Shown one piece after another: positions 44,598-52,686 of a stretch of 64,000 bases of DNA. Positions within the stretch are counted from its first letter, which is position 1. Each line of letters begins with the position of its first letter. A program made the translations under genes and the position numbers. A model generated the notes under the pieces. That model was not told the origin of the DNA. It made no database searches and saw only the letters and a list, made by a program, of their open reading frames with translations. The DNA is from JABIAG01 sp964561995 (GTDB lineage: Archaea > Nanobdellota > Nanobdellia > Woesearchaeales > JABIAG01), in assembly GCA_964561995.1 (NCBI GenBank), contig CAZLQZ010000003.1:62001-126000 (forward strand), read 5' to 3'.

Positions 44598-46112
44598 ATG
44601 GAAGTTGAGAAAATAATTGACGGATTGCATCCTTTAGAAAGAAAAGTAATTCCTTCATTAAAAAAGTATACCAGATTTGAGTATTTAATAAAGGATTCTG
44701 GATTAAAAGATGTTGAAGTTATGAGAGCTTTACAATGGCTTGAAAATAAAAAAGTTTTAGAAATTAAAAAAGTAGAAAAAGAATTAATTGAATTAGATGA
44801 AAATGGTAGATCTTATTTAAAAAAAGGTTTACCTGAAAAAAGACTATTGCAAGAGTTAAATGAAAGTAATAAATCTATTCATGAAATTAAAACATTAGAA
44901 AAAGAAGAAGTTGGAATTTCTATTGGTGCTTTAAAGAAAAAAGCAGCAATATTAATGAACCAAGGACAATTATCAATCACAGAACAAGGTAAAAAACTTT
45001 TAGAAAAAGAAAGTTTTGAAGAATTATTTTTAAAAAAAGAATTTCCTTTAGAAGTTTCTTCTTTAAAAGATGAAGAAAAATTTGCTTTGAACAATTTAAA
45101 GTCTAGAAAACAAATATTAAAAGTAGAAAAAAGAAAATTAATTAGTATTGAATTAACTTCTTTAGGTAAAGAATTAATAGAAAAGGACGTTAGAGGAGAA
45201 GATGTTATCGAAAGACTTACTCCAAAAATGCTTAAAGATGGTTCTTGGAAAAATAAAAAGTTTAGAAGATATGATGTTTCAATTAATGTTCCACAAATTA
45301 ATGGAGGAAAAAAGCATTTTGTTAATCAAGCTTTAGAATATGCAAAACAAGTTTGGATGGATTTAGGTTTTAAAGAAATGACTGGTCCAAAAGTACAAAC
45401 TTCTTTTTGGAATTTTGATGCTTTATTTACTGCACAAGATCATCCAGTAAGGGAAATGCAAGATACTTTTTTTATTGGAAGTATACCGAAAGGAAAGTTA
45501 CCTGATAAAAAAATTGTTGATTCAATAAAAGAATCTCATGAAAAAGGCGTAGAAGGAAGTTTGGGTTGGGGCGGTAAGTGGAATGATGAACTTGCTAAAA
45601 CCAATGTTTTAAGAACACACACTACTTGCTTATCGGCAAAAACCTTGTATAATTTAAAAAAAGAAGATATGCCTGCTAAATTTTTTGCATTGGGAAGATG
45701 TTTTAGAAATGAAGCATTAGATTGGTCACATTTATTTGAATTTAATCAAACAGAAGGAATTGTTGTTGATCCAAATGCAAACTTTAGAAATTTGCTTGGA
45801 TATTTAAAACAATTTTTTAAGAAAATGGGTTTCGAAAAAGCAAGATTTAGGCCAGCATATTTTCCATATACTGAACCGAGTGTAGAAATTGACGTATTTC
45901 ACCCAGTTCATCAGAAATGGTTAGAACTTGGTGGCGCGGGAATATTTAGGCCCGAAGTAACAATTCCGTTACTTGGAAAAGAAATACCTGTACTTGCATG
46001 GGGTCCTGGTTTTGACAGACTTATCATGGATTTTTATAAAATTAAAGATATAAGAGAATTGTATAATAATAATATTGAACAATTAAGAAAAATAAAAGCG
46101 TGGAATAAATAA
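44598..46112 (+). CDS. pheS: Phenylalanyl-tRNA synthetase alpha subunit
   Basis: A 504-residue catalytic subunit that charges tRNA-Phe. The long N-terminal part (about 1-210) has several winged-helix-like modules typical of archaeal/eukaryal PheS. The class II core follows, with motif 1 near GFKEMTGPKVQTSFWNFD, motif 2 FFALGRCFRNEALDWSH, and motif 3 ending in LAWGPGFDRLIM. It is followed 1 bp later by pheT, so the two subunits are made together. Confidence 0.96.
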   Translation: MEVEKIIDGLHPLERKVIPSLKKYTRFEYLIKDSGLKDVEVMRALQWLENKKVLEIKKVEKELIELDENGRSYLKKGLPEKRLLQELNESNKSIHEIKTLEKEEVGISIGALKKKAAILMNQGQLSITEQGKKLLEKESFEELFLKKEFPLEVSSLKDEEKFALNNLKSRKQILKVEKRKLISIELTSLGKELIEKDVRGEDVIERLTPKMLKDGSWKNKKFRRYDVSINVPQINGGKKHFVNQALEYAKQVWMDLGFKEMTGPKVQTSFWNFDALFTAQDHPVREMQDTFFIGSIPKGKLPDKKIVDSIKESHEKGVEGSLGWGGKWNDELAKTNVLRTHTTCLSAKTLYNLKKEDMPAKFFALGRCFRNEALDWSHLFEFNQTEGIVVDPNANFRNLLGYLKQFFKKMGFEKARFRPAYFPYTEPSVEIDVFHPVHQKWLELGGAGIFRPEVTIPLLGKEIPVLAWGPGFDRLIMDFYKIKDIRELYNNNIEQLRKIKAWNK

Positions 46113-46113
46113 A

Positions 46114-47766
46114 ATGCCAACTGTAACATTAAACAAAGAAGTATTTGAAAGTTTAGTAGGAAAGAAATTACCTATTGAAGAACTAAAAGATAGAATTTCA
46201 ATGCTAGGAACTGATTTAGAAGGTATTGAAGGTAATGAAATTAATGTTGAAGTTTTTCCCAATAGGCCCGATATGTTAAGTGAACAAGGTTTTGCTCGTG
46301 CATTTTCTTCTTTTATTGGAGAAAAGACTGGATTAAGAAAGTATGAAATTGAAAAATCCGGAGAAAAAATAATTATCGATGAATCTGTTAAAGACGTTCG
46401 TCCTTTTACTGCTTGTGCAATTGTTAAAGGAATTAATTTCGATGATGAAAAAATAAAAGAAATAATCCAAATCCAGGAAAAACTTCATACTACTTATGGA
46501 AGAAATAGAAAAAAAGCAGCAATTGGTGTTTATCCTTTAGAAAAAATCAATTTTCCTGTAACTTTTTTTGCAGAAGATCCAAACAAAATTAAATTTCAAC
46601 CTTTGGAAATGCAAAATGAAATTACTGGGTTACAAATTCTTAGTAAACATCCTGCGGGTAGAGAATTTGCCCATTTGTTAGAGGGTAAAGATAAATTTCC
46701 TTTTTTTAAAGATGCAAATAATAAAATTTTATCAATGCCACCCATAATCAATAGTCATGATGTTGGTAAGATTGGCGATAAAACAACAGATGTTTTTATA
46801 GAATGTTCTGGTTTCGATTTTGGTTATTTAAAAGTTTGTTTAAATATTATAGTTACTGCCTTAGCAGATATGAATGGAAAAATATACTCTTTAGAATTAG
46901 AAATGGATAATCAAAAAATAATTACCCCTGATTTAAAACCTGTCGAATGGGAATTAGATTTAGAATATGTAAATAAAAGATTAGGTTTAGAATTAAACGA
47001 AACGGAATTAACAGAATTACTTTCTAAAATGGGTCATGATTATAAAGATGGAAAAGTATTAGTTCCTGCTTATAGAGCAGACATAATGCATAAAGTTGAT
47101 TTTATTGAAGAAGTAGCAATTGCTTATGGTTATGAAAATTTCGTACCAGAAATTCCAAAAGTTTCAACAATTGGACAAGAAGATTCTTTTGAAAAATTCA
47201 AGAAAAAAGTTTCTGAAATTTTGGTAGGGTTAGGTTTGTTACAAACAGAAACTTATCACTTAACAAATAATAATGATCAAAATGTTAAAATGTCAATTGA
47301 TTTGGACTTAATAGAATTAAAAAGTGCCGTAAATAATGATTATAATATGTTAAGGGGCTGGGTTATACCTTCTTTAATGAATGTACTAAATAAAAATCTT
47401 AACAAAGAGTACCCTCAAGATATTTATGGTGTGGGTACAACTTTTAAGAAAGGTGATAGTGAAACTGGTATAATTGAAAATGATAGGTTGGCAGTGACTC
47501 TTTGTAATGAAAAAGTAAATTTCACTTCTATTAAACAAGTTTTTGATTTTTTAATGAGGATGTTAGATATTGAATATAAAATTGAAGATACTGAACATTT
47601 ATCATTTATTCCTGGAAGAGTTGGTCGTGTTATAGTTAATGAAAAGGAAGTTGCTTATGTTGGAGAAATACACCCTTTAGTTCTTGAAAATTGGCAATTA
47701 GTTAATCCTGTTGCAGCATTTGAGCTAAATTTAAGTGAATTATTCGGACTAATAAAAAATGAATGA
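46114..47766 (+). CDS. pheT: Phenylalanyl-tRNA synthetase beta subunit
   Basis: A 550-residue beta subunit of the (alpha-beta)2 enzyme, of the shorter archaeal/eukaryal form without the bacterial N-terminal tRNA-binding domain. It contains the B3/B4 editing region (about 90-260), which hydrolyses Tyr-tRNA-Phe, the B5 DNA-binding-like domain (about 270-340) and the catalytic-like core. Its last 8 bp overlap the start of a small nucleotidyltransferase-fold gene. Confidence 0.96.
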   Translation: MPTVTLNKEVFESLVGKKLPIEELKDRISMLGTDLEGIEGNEINVEVFPNRPDMLSEQGFARAFSSFIGEKTGLRKYEIEKSGEKIIIDESVKDVRPFTACAIVKGINFDDEKIKEIIQIQEKLHTTYGRNRKKAAIGVYPLEKINFPVTFFAEDPNKIKFQPLEMQNEITGLQILSKHPAGREFAHLLEGKDKFPFFKDANNKILSMPPIINSHDVGKIGDKTTDVFIECSGFDFGYLKVCLNIIVTALADMNGKIYSLELEMDNQKIITPDLKPVEWELDLEYVNKRLGLELNETELTELLSKMGHDYKDGKVLVPAYRADIMHKVDFIEEVAIAYGYENFVPEIPKVSTIGQEDSFEKFKKKVSEILVGLGLLQTETYHLTNNNDQNVKMSIDLDLIELKSAVNNDYNMLRGWVIPSLMNVLNKNLNKEYPQDIYGVGTTFKKGDSETGIIENDRLAVTLCNEKVNFTSIKQVFDFLMRMLDIEYKIEDTEHLSFIPGRVGRVIVNEKEVAYVGEIHPLVLENWQLVNPVAAFELNLSELFGLIKNE

Positions 47767-48196
47767 ACAAGCACTTTATGAAATTCTTGCTTTAATTATA
47801 AAAGAATTAGATGAACCAATATTATGGAGATTGGATGGAAGTGCCAATTTACTTGTTCAAGGTGTTGATGTTTCTGTTAATGATTTAGATATTGCTACTG
47901 ATGAAGAAGGGTTAAATGTTTTTAGAGAAGTTTTTGATGAATACCTTATTGAAGATTTTTATAGTGAAAAAATACAAGGAAATAGTTTAATTTTGGACAT
48001 ATTTTGTAATGAAATAGAAATTAATTGCTATGGGGATAGAGAGAAAAGTCATTTTGATAAAATTAAAACGATAGATTGGAATAATCTTAATATTCCTGTT
48101 CTTTCTTTAGAATTAGCTAAAGAATTTTACAAAGTTATTGGTAGAAAAGAAAAGGTTGAATTAATTGAGAAACATTTAAATATTCAAGTAAATTAA
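47759..48196 (+). CDS. Nucleotidyltransferase-fold protein
   Basis: A 145-residue protein of the polymerase-beta-like nucleotidyltransferase superfamily. The motif W-R-L-D-G-S-A-N followed about 15 residues later by D-L-D-I provides the two-Asp metal site. Similar proteins modify antibiotics, tRNAs or other small molecules, but the target here is unknown. It overlaps pheT by 8 bp, so it is translated with the synthetase genes. It could also be an inactive scaffold version. Confidence 0.65.
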   Translation: MNEQALYEILALIIKELDEPILWRLDGSANLLVQGVDVSVNDLDIATDEEGLNVFREVFDEYLIEDFYSEKIQGNSLILDIFCNEIEINCYGDREKSHFDKIKTIDWNNLNIPVLSLELAKEFYKVIGRKEKVELIEKHLNIQVN

Positions 48197-48204
48197 TTAC
48201 TTTT

Positions 48205-48264
48205 ATGGCTACTAAACATACATTAAATTTAGTTCTTCTATTAGTTGTAGTCTTACTATTATAA
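48205..48264 (+). CDS. Tiny hydrophobic peptide (19 aa), uncertain
   Basis: A short frame (begins MATKHTLNLVLLL, ends in three Leu) consisting of a short polar head and one membrane-spanning run. It starts 9 bp behind the nucleotidyltransferase stop codon and has no clear ribosome binding site, so it would depend on coupling. It could be chance. Confidence 0.3.
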   Translation: MATKHTLNLVLLLVVVLLL

Positions 48265-48300
48265 TTCTTTTCCTTAATTAACAGGAAGGAGGTAATATAA

Positions 48301-48378
48301 ATGAAAAACGAATATAGGACTATAAAAAAACAACACGGGATGAATGGTTTAGTGTTACTTCTTCTGGTGATGAGGTAA
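48301..48378 (+). CDS. Tiny membrane peptide (25 aa) with strong ribosome binding site
   Basis: Begins MKNEYRTIKKQHGMNG and ends in a hydrophobic LVLLLLVMR. GGAAGGAGGT at 48284-48293 lies 7 nt before the ATG and is one of the strongest ribosome binding sites in the window. Its last codons contain the GAGGT that serves the next gene at 48383, suggesting coupling. No family recognised; it may be a real small membrane protein or a leader peptide. Confidence 0.5.
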   Translation: MKNEYRTIKKQHGMNGLVLLLLVMR

Positions 48379-48382
48379 TAAA

Positions 48383-48763
48383 ATGTATTCATTTTATTTT
48401 GCAAAAAACTGCGATCATTTTGAAACAATGAATGATGAACAATTACAATTGGCTAGGAAACATTACCGAAAAACAGATTCAAATTTTCCTATGTATGTCA
48501 GAGAATTTTATGAAAGTTTTGACGAAAAATGGAAGAATCATGTTTTAGTTTTTGTAGGTGGAATCAAATTAACGGGAAGGGGTTCAACTAGAACTATGGC
48601 TGCAAGACAAGTAATTGAATTTTTAACACATTTAGGTTATCATAGGCACGAAAATAATGCTTGTGTTGAAGATATTGTCACTGAGGGCGACAATATTAGT
48701 GTTAGAAATATACGTTTCGGTAAAAATGGTATTGATAAAGCAGTAGAAATGTTTGTAAAATAA
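48383..48763 (+). CDS. Hypothetical protein
   Basis: A 126-residue soluble protein with an alpha/beta pattern: helix about 15-45, strand HVLVFVGGIKLTGRG (about 53-67), helix TMAARQVIEFLTHLG and a final strand/helix pair. No motif or known family. The ATG follows GAGGT inside the end of the tiny upstream peptide gene. It converges with rpl14e across a T-rich gap. Confidence 0.6.
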   Translation: MYSFYFAKNCDHFETMNDEQLQLARKHYRKTDSNFPMYVREFYESFDEKWKNHVLVFVGGIKLTGRGSTRTMAARQVIEFLTHLGYHRHENNACVEDIVTEGDNISVRNIRFGKNGIDKAVEMFVK

Positions 48764-48810
48764 TCTTTTTTTTATTTTTTTAAATTAAGAAATGATTAAA
48801 ATAAAAAAAA
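48764..48810. terminator. Bidirectional T-rich terminator
   Basis: Between two convergent genes, the plus strand shows TCTTTTTTTTATTTTTTT right behind the stop at 48763, and the minus strand shows a run of T (the AAAATAAAAAAAA at 48798-48810) behind rpl14e. T-runs are the usual archaeal termination signal. The same sequence can serve both genes. Confidence 0.5.
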
Positions 48811-49320
48811 TTAATCTTTTTTAACTGCTTTTTTCTTAGTTGCTTTCTTTTTCACAGTTGTTTTTTCTTCCTTAATTTCAACTTTTTCTTTTGGAAGTTC
48901 TTTTTCAATAGCATCTTCAAGTTTTTCTTCTTGAACTGCTGCTTTTTCAACAACTTTTTCTACTTCTTTTTTAATTTCTGGTTTAGCAGTTTTTTGTTTT
49001 TTAGATTTTTTTTGAGCTTCTTTTTCTTCAGGAGTTTTACCTTTTCTTAATTTTCTAGGTCTTTCTTTACTCTCTTTAGCTTTAGTTTCCCAAACTTCTA
49101 ATTTTAATTTTTTAAAAGTAGCAGCAACATCTTCATGTGTTGCTTTATCTTTAATTTCAATTTTATCTTTTAAAGGTAATAAGTGAATAGTATTACATTT
49201 TCTTCTTCTTACATTTCCATCTATCATTACAAAATTTTTGTCTAGAACTTCAACAATAACACATTTGTTGCCAGCATCTCTTCCAGCAAGTTTAACACAT
49301 AATCTTCCAATTTCAATCAT
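48811..49320 (-). CDS. rpl14e: Ribosomal protein L14e with long charged tail
   Basis: The core (about 1-90, MIEIGRLCVKLAGRDAGNKCV at the start) is the eL14 KOW-like fold of the large subunit. The last 75 residues are an added Lys/Glu/Ala-rich tail of low complexity. I use the ATG at 49320, since AGGAG lies 8 nt upstream; an in-frame start at 49338 would add six residues. It follows rpl34e on the same strand. Confidence 0.9.
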   Translation of the reverse strand: MIEIGRLCVKLAGRDAGNKCVIVEVLDKNFVMIDGNVRRRKCNTIHLLPLKDKIEIKDKATHEDVAATFKKLKLEVWETKAKESKERPRKLRKGKTPEEKEAQKKSKKQKTAKPEIKKEVEKVVEKAAVQEEKLEDAIEKELPKEKVEIKEEKTTVKKKATKKKAVKKD

Positions 49321-49360
49321 TTTTTTCTCCTGCTTCATTAATTAGTAATCGTTGCCGAAT

Positions 49361-49630
49361 TTACAGTGAAGCTTCAATTTTAGCTTTTATTTGTTTTCTC
49401 ATACATGAAGAACATAAATTTCCGCCATAAGGCCTGGATGGTTTTTTTTCACTTTTACTCAACTTTTTAATTCTACCCGGGATATCTCTAGGTACACCTA
49501 AAAGTTTAGTACCACAGCTACATCTTGTATGTTGTGGTTTTCTTCTTTTATATTGAACAGTAGTTCTTCCACCAGGTGTTTTAACAAATACCTTCCTTAA
49601 TGTATGTGATTTATGTTTTCCACTAACCAT
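49361..49630 (-). CDS. rpl34e: Ribosomal protein L34e
   Basis: An 89-residue eL34 with the typical KTPGGRTT segment, a zinc ribbon made by CSCG (about 38-41) and CSSC (about 74-77), and RPYGGNLC. It binds 23S rRNA. The TATA-like TTTATAAA near 49655 is about 27 nt before the ATG, so it is probably leaderless. A degenerate copy of the dispersed hairpin element lies in its upstream gap. Confidence 0.93.
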   Translation of the reverse strand: MVSGKHKSHTLRKVFVKTPGGRTTVQYKRRKPQHTRCSCGTKLLGVPRDIPGRIKKLSKSEKKPSRPYGGNLCSSCMRKQIKAKIEASL

Positions 49631-49669
49631 ATATAGAAAAAACTTCAGCGTATTTATAAAGCTTTCGTA

Positions 49670-49720
49670 GTACAGTTTTGTCTGTTGTTACTGAGTACTA
49701 TGCTCTTTACATTTGTATAG
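49670..49720 (-). repeat. Degenerate copy of the dispersed hairpin element
   Basis: On the minus strand, 14 nt behind the DUF106 stop codon: stem arms CTATAC (49715-49720) and GCATAG (49698-49703) around an 11-nt loop, then TAGTACTC and, 20 nt on, AAAACTGTA. Aligned with the rfcS element, about 24 of 33 positions from ATAGTACT onward agree. No second copy of the gene end is visible here. Confidence 0.5.
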
Positions 49721-49734
49721 AAAATAAACTGATT

Positions 49735-50526
49735 TTAAGCTAGTTTTAGAACTTTTCTAATTACTATGCTAAATATTAATGAAGATATTATGTATGTTCC
49801 TAACCATCCTAATTTCCATCCAAATATGTTTAATGGTCTAATTGGTTTATTATTAATTGTAATAGTTTTAATTAAATCATCATTAACTACATTTTCTACT
49901 TTTGCGTATTCTCCCATTTCAGTAGAAATTATTAAATCTTGTTCATACAATTTTCCATTAACATCATATTCAAGTTTATAATTTCCTGCGGGTCCTTTCA
50001 TTCTCCAAGACATGGTTTCTGAATTTACTTTTTGTTTAGCATCTGATGCAAGTTCTATATCTTCTGGAACAAATAATTCAATTTCACTTCCTAAACCGTT
50101 TTTAAATTCTAAAGTTGTTGAAAAATCTTCATTAGGCATAATCGGATAAAAAGCTAAATTTGCAGATAACCATCCAAAAATTAAAATGATTGGTATAAAT
50201 GTAAACAATGTCGGTTTGAAACTTTGAGTCATGTATTTCATGTTAGTTTCCATTGCTTTTTTTTGAACAGCCATCATTTTTTCAGGATGATTTCTTAGTT
50301 CTTTCATTTCTTTTTGAAATTCTTTCATCTCACTTTTTAACCTTTTCATGAGGTCTTGATCAGTTACTGCTTTGTAAATTAAAGAAATTACTAGTGATAA
50401 AATAAAAGAAATAACTATTATTCCCCATAACGGAGGTAGACTAAGTAATGGTGATAAAACTGGATCTAAAATAAAATTTAATGCACTTCCTAGGGATTGA
50501 AATATCATTACTGTTAAAATAAACAT
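49735..50526 (-). CDS. DUF106 / YidC-EMC3-like membrane insertase
   Basis: A 263-residue protein with the DUF106 layout: a first membrane helix (about 34-52), a cytoplasmic coiled coil rich in Lys/Glu with EMKELRNHPEKMMAVQKKAM (about 66-95), a second helix (about 106-125), and a last helix (about 240-258). It belongs to the Oxa1/YidC/EMC3 superfamily, which inserts short membrane proteins. An extra beta domain of about 100 residues (130-230) lies outside between helices 2 and 3. In many archaea the gene sits beside secY; here it is about 2 kb from it. Confidence 0.85.
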   Translation of the reverse strand: MFILTVMIFQSLGSALNFILDPVLSPLLSLPPLWGIIVISFILSLVISLIYKAVTDQDLMKRLKSEMKEFQKEMKELRNHPEKMMAVQKKAMETNMKYMTQSFKPTLFTFIPIILIFGWLSANLAFYPIMPNEDFSTTLEFKNGLGSEIELFVPEDIELASDAKQKVNSETMSWRMKGPAGNYKLEYDVNGKLYEQDLIISTEMGEYAKVENVVNDDLIKTITINNKPIRPLNIFGWKLGWLGTYIISSLIFSIVIRKVLKLA

Positions 50527-50592
50527 TAGGGTTTAAAAAGGTTTTCAAAAACATCACAAAAGCTTATAAAACAAAGTTGATTTTCAATTTTA

Positions 50593-51234
50593 ATGGACAG
50601 AAACTACTCGGGAAAAAAATTACAATCAGGATTTGGAATAGTAAACAAAACAAGTACATTTTTACCAATTGAACCTAAATTGGAAGCAAGATTAGTTGAC
50701 GTTTGTCCTTTTGGTGAAAGTCTATATATTTACGATAAAACAGAAGAAGTAAATGCAGAAGATTTTGAATTTCAATTACCAAGATTAAGTGTTGGGACTT
50801 CTTCATTTGATACAACTCAAATATTCAAGTTGAGTGTTACACAATCATTTTCAAAAGAACATGTACTTGCAAAATATAGAACTGAGATCGTTGATTATTG
50901 TTCAAAAGTTGCAAAACAAATGGGTTATCAATTCATTAATGGTTTTTATCAAGGGTTTGATACAAGAACAGCTGAAGAAACTATAGTTAAAACTTTCGAA
51001 GAAACAAGAAATGATATTTTAGAATGTCATAGTCAAGTTGAACGGCTCTCTTGGAAAGTAAACAAGTGTCCATTGGTTGGTATTGATTCTTATTCGGATT
51101 TTATAAAGTTGGCAGTTTCTTATATGACTTTTTTAGGTATACAAGCAGAACCTATTGAAAAAGTTAAGTTTATTTCTGATTGGGCCGATAGATTAGTTGA
51201 AGAAGGAATTATTTCTGAGACTGTTATCAATTAA
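50593..51234 (+). CDS. Hypothetical protein
   Basis: A 213-residue soluble protein. The first 80 residues are strand-rich; the rest is helical with several Cys (about 97, 152, 164). No signal peptide, membrane segment or recognised motif. It is a single gene divergent from the DUF106 gene, with a TATA-like element (CTTATAAAAC, about 50561-50570) about 28 nt before the ATG, hence leaderless. Confidence 0.6.
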   Translation: MDRNYSGKKLQSGFGIVNKTSTFLPIEPKLEARLVDVCPFGESLYIYDKTEEVNAEDFEFQLPRLSVGTSSFDTTQIFKLSVTQSFSKEHVLAKYRTEIVDYCSKVAKQMGYQFINGFYQGFDTRTAEETIVKTFEETRNDILECHSQVERLSWKVNKCPLVGIDSYSDFIKLAVSYMTFLGIQAEPIEKVKFISDWADRLVEEGIISETVIN

Positions 51235-51293
51235 TTTTTTTTCAAAAAGTTTTTAAGCAAGTAAAATATTTTTTAATAAAAAGAGGTGATACT

Positions 51294-51461
51294 ATGTTTG
51301 GAAAAAATAAAAAAATGGATGTGAAGTGTTCTTCAGATATGATTATTCTTGGAGCTTTAGTTTTATTGAATGATTATTATAGTGTACTTACATGGGCAAG
51401 TTTTATTGGATTAATAATTCTTATTGTGGGAGTTAAATATCTTGTAATGTCAAAGAAGTAA
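51294..51461 (+). CDS. Small two-helix membrane protein (55 aa)
   Basis: A short gene with a clear AGAGGTGAT ribosome binding site. The protein has a basic head (MFGKNKKMD), a hydrophobic helix (about 16-25), a short DYYS turn, a second longer hydrophobic helix (about 31-50) and a KK end. A TATA-like TTTTTAAG precedes it. The size and strong ribosome binding site resemble the small membrane proteins at 18824 and 29008. Confidence 0.65.
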   Translation: MFGKNKKMDVKCSSDMIILGALVLLNDYYSVLTWASFIGLIILIVGVKYLVMSKK

Positions 51462-51583
51462 TTTTTATTTATTTTTATTCTTTTTAATTTTATTTACTGT
51501 TCTTAATTTTTTGATGAGAATATATTTTTTATTTCTCAAATAAAGCAAATATTTATAACTTTTTTAGTTTTTTTAATAATGCA

Positions 51584-52129
51584 ATGGTTATAAAAATTAT
51601 ATATTTTGTTCACGGAACAACTATCGACAATCAAAAGGACATTTCTTCGGGTTGGTTTGATGTAGAATTATCGAAATTGGGAATTCAACAATCAATAGAA
51701 TTATGGGATAAAGTCAAGGATAAACATTTTGATGTGGTTTTTTGTTCAGATTTAAAGCGAGCAGTAAATTCTGCAAATTTAACTTTTAAAGATAAGGTTA
51801 AAGTCATTCAAGATAATAGATTACGAGAATGTAATTATGGAAAGTATAATGCTCAACTTTCTAAAATTGTTGAACCTATGCAGGAGAAAAATATTTTAAA
51901 AAGTTTTCCTGAAGGTGAATCCTATGAAGATGTTAAAAAACGAATAAATGACTTTCTTAATTTTTTAAAGAAAAATTATGATGGAAAATCGGTTGCTATT
52001 GTTGCTCATAAGGCTCCACAACTGGCATTAGATGTTTTATTAAAAAATAAAACATGGAGTGAAGCTTTTGACGAAGATTGGAGAAAAAAGAAAGCATGGC
52101 AACCGGGATGGGAATATATTCTTATGTAA
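51584..52129 (+). CDS. Histidine phosphatase superfamily protein with altered RHG motif
   Basis: A 181-residue phosphoglycerate-mutase-like fold. The first strand and motif are YFVHGTT, so the catalytic His is kept but the usual Arg of RHG is Val. Other family features are present: SSGWFDVELSKLG, FCSDLKRAVNSA, RECNYGKYN and VAHKAPQLALDV with the second His. It is likely a phosphatase of a VHG subgroup rather than a mutase; activity is uncertain without the Arg. Confidence 0.78.
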   Translation: MVIKIIYFVHGTTIDNQKDISSGWFDVELSKLGIQQSIELWDKVKDKHFDVVFCSDLKRAVNSANLTFKDKVKVIQDNRLRECNYGKYNAQLSKIVEPMQEKNILKSFPEGESYEDVKKRINDFLNFLKKNYDGKSVAIVAHKAPQLALDVLLKNKTWSEAFDEDWRKKKAWQPGWEYILM

Positions 52130-52269
52130 GTATTTTTTTGTGATTATTTTAAAAGAAAATTTTATTTAAATTTATGTCAAAGTTTTGTTCTTAATTTTTT
52201 CATTTTAATTAATTAAGACTTTTTATATTATCGGAACTCTTTATAAAATAATTCAAATTCTAATTATTC

Positions 52270-52629
52270 ATGTGGGATTATAAAACTAAATTGGAATACT
52301 TAAATCAACATGGTGAGTCATTTAAGGGAGTTTTGCGTGCTTCTTCATCTAAGCCCTCTATCTTGGAGAATGTAAATTTATCTTATCATCTTTTAGGTAT
52401 TTCTTATTATAATGGAGAAGAAGATGAGATTGAGGTTGGAAGATTTTCTAATGAAAATATAAATGAAATTTTAAGTTTTTCAGGTCAACCCAATTTGGAT
52501 GCATTAGGTGATGCAAATTTGGAAGTTCACATTAATGTTTGTACTAACCATCTTTTTGGATTTAGATTTAATTCCAATTTAAAAATGTGGATTGCAGAAT
52601 ATGAATCAAAGAAATTTAGATTTAATTAA
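52270..52629 (+). CDS. Hypothetical protein
   Basis: A 119-residue acidic, strand-rich soluble protein without recognisable motif, signal or membrane segment. A TATA-like CTTTATAAAA about 28 nt before the ATG suggests a leaderless transcript. It converges with secY across 57 AT-rich bases. Confidence 0.5.
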   Translation: MWDYKTKLEYLNQHGESFKGVLRASSSKPSILENVNLSYHLLGISYYNGEEDEIEVGRFSNENINEILSFSGQPNLDALGDANLEVHINVCTNHLFGFRFNSNLKMWIAEYESKKFRFN

Positions 52630-52686
52630 TTTCTTTTAACAAATTTTGATTTATTTTATATTATTAATTAAATTTAAAAGAAAAAT

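Noticed and set aside
51490..52205. Recurrent GTTCTTAATTTTTT at 51499, 52192 and in the endA array
   Set aside because: Short and T-rich behind stop codons; most simply shared terminator-like sequence, not enough to call more copies of the element.
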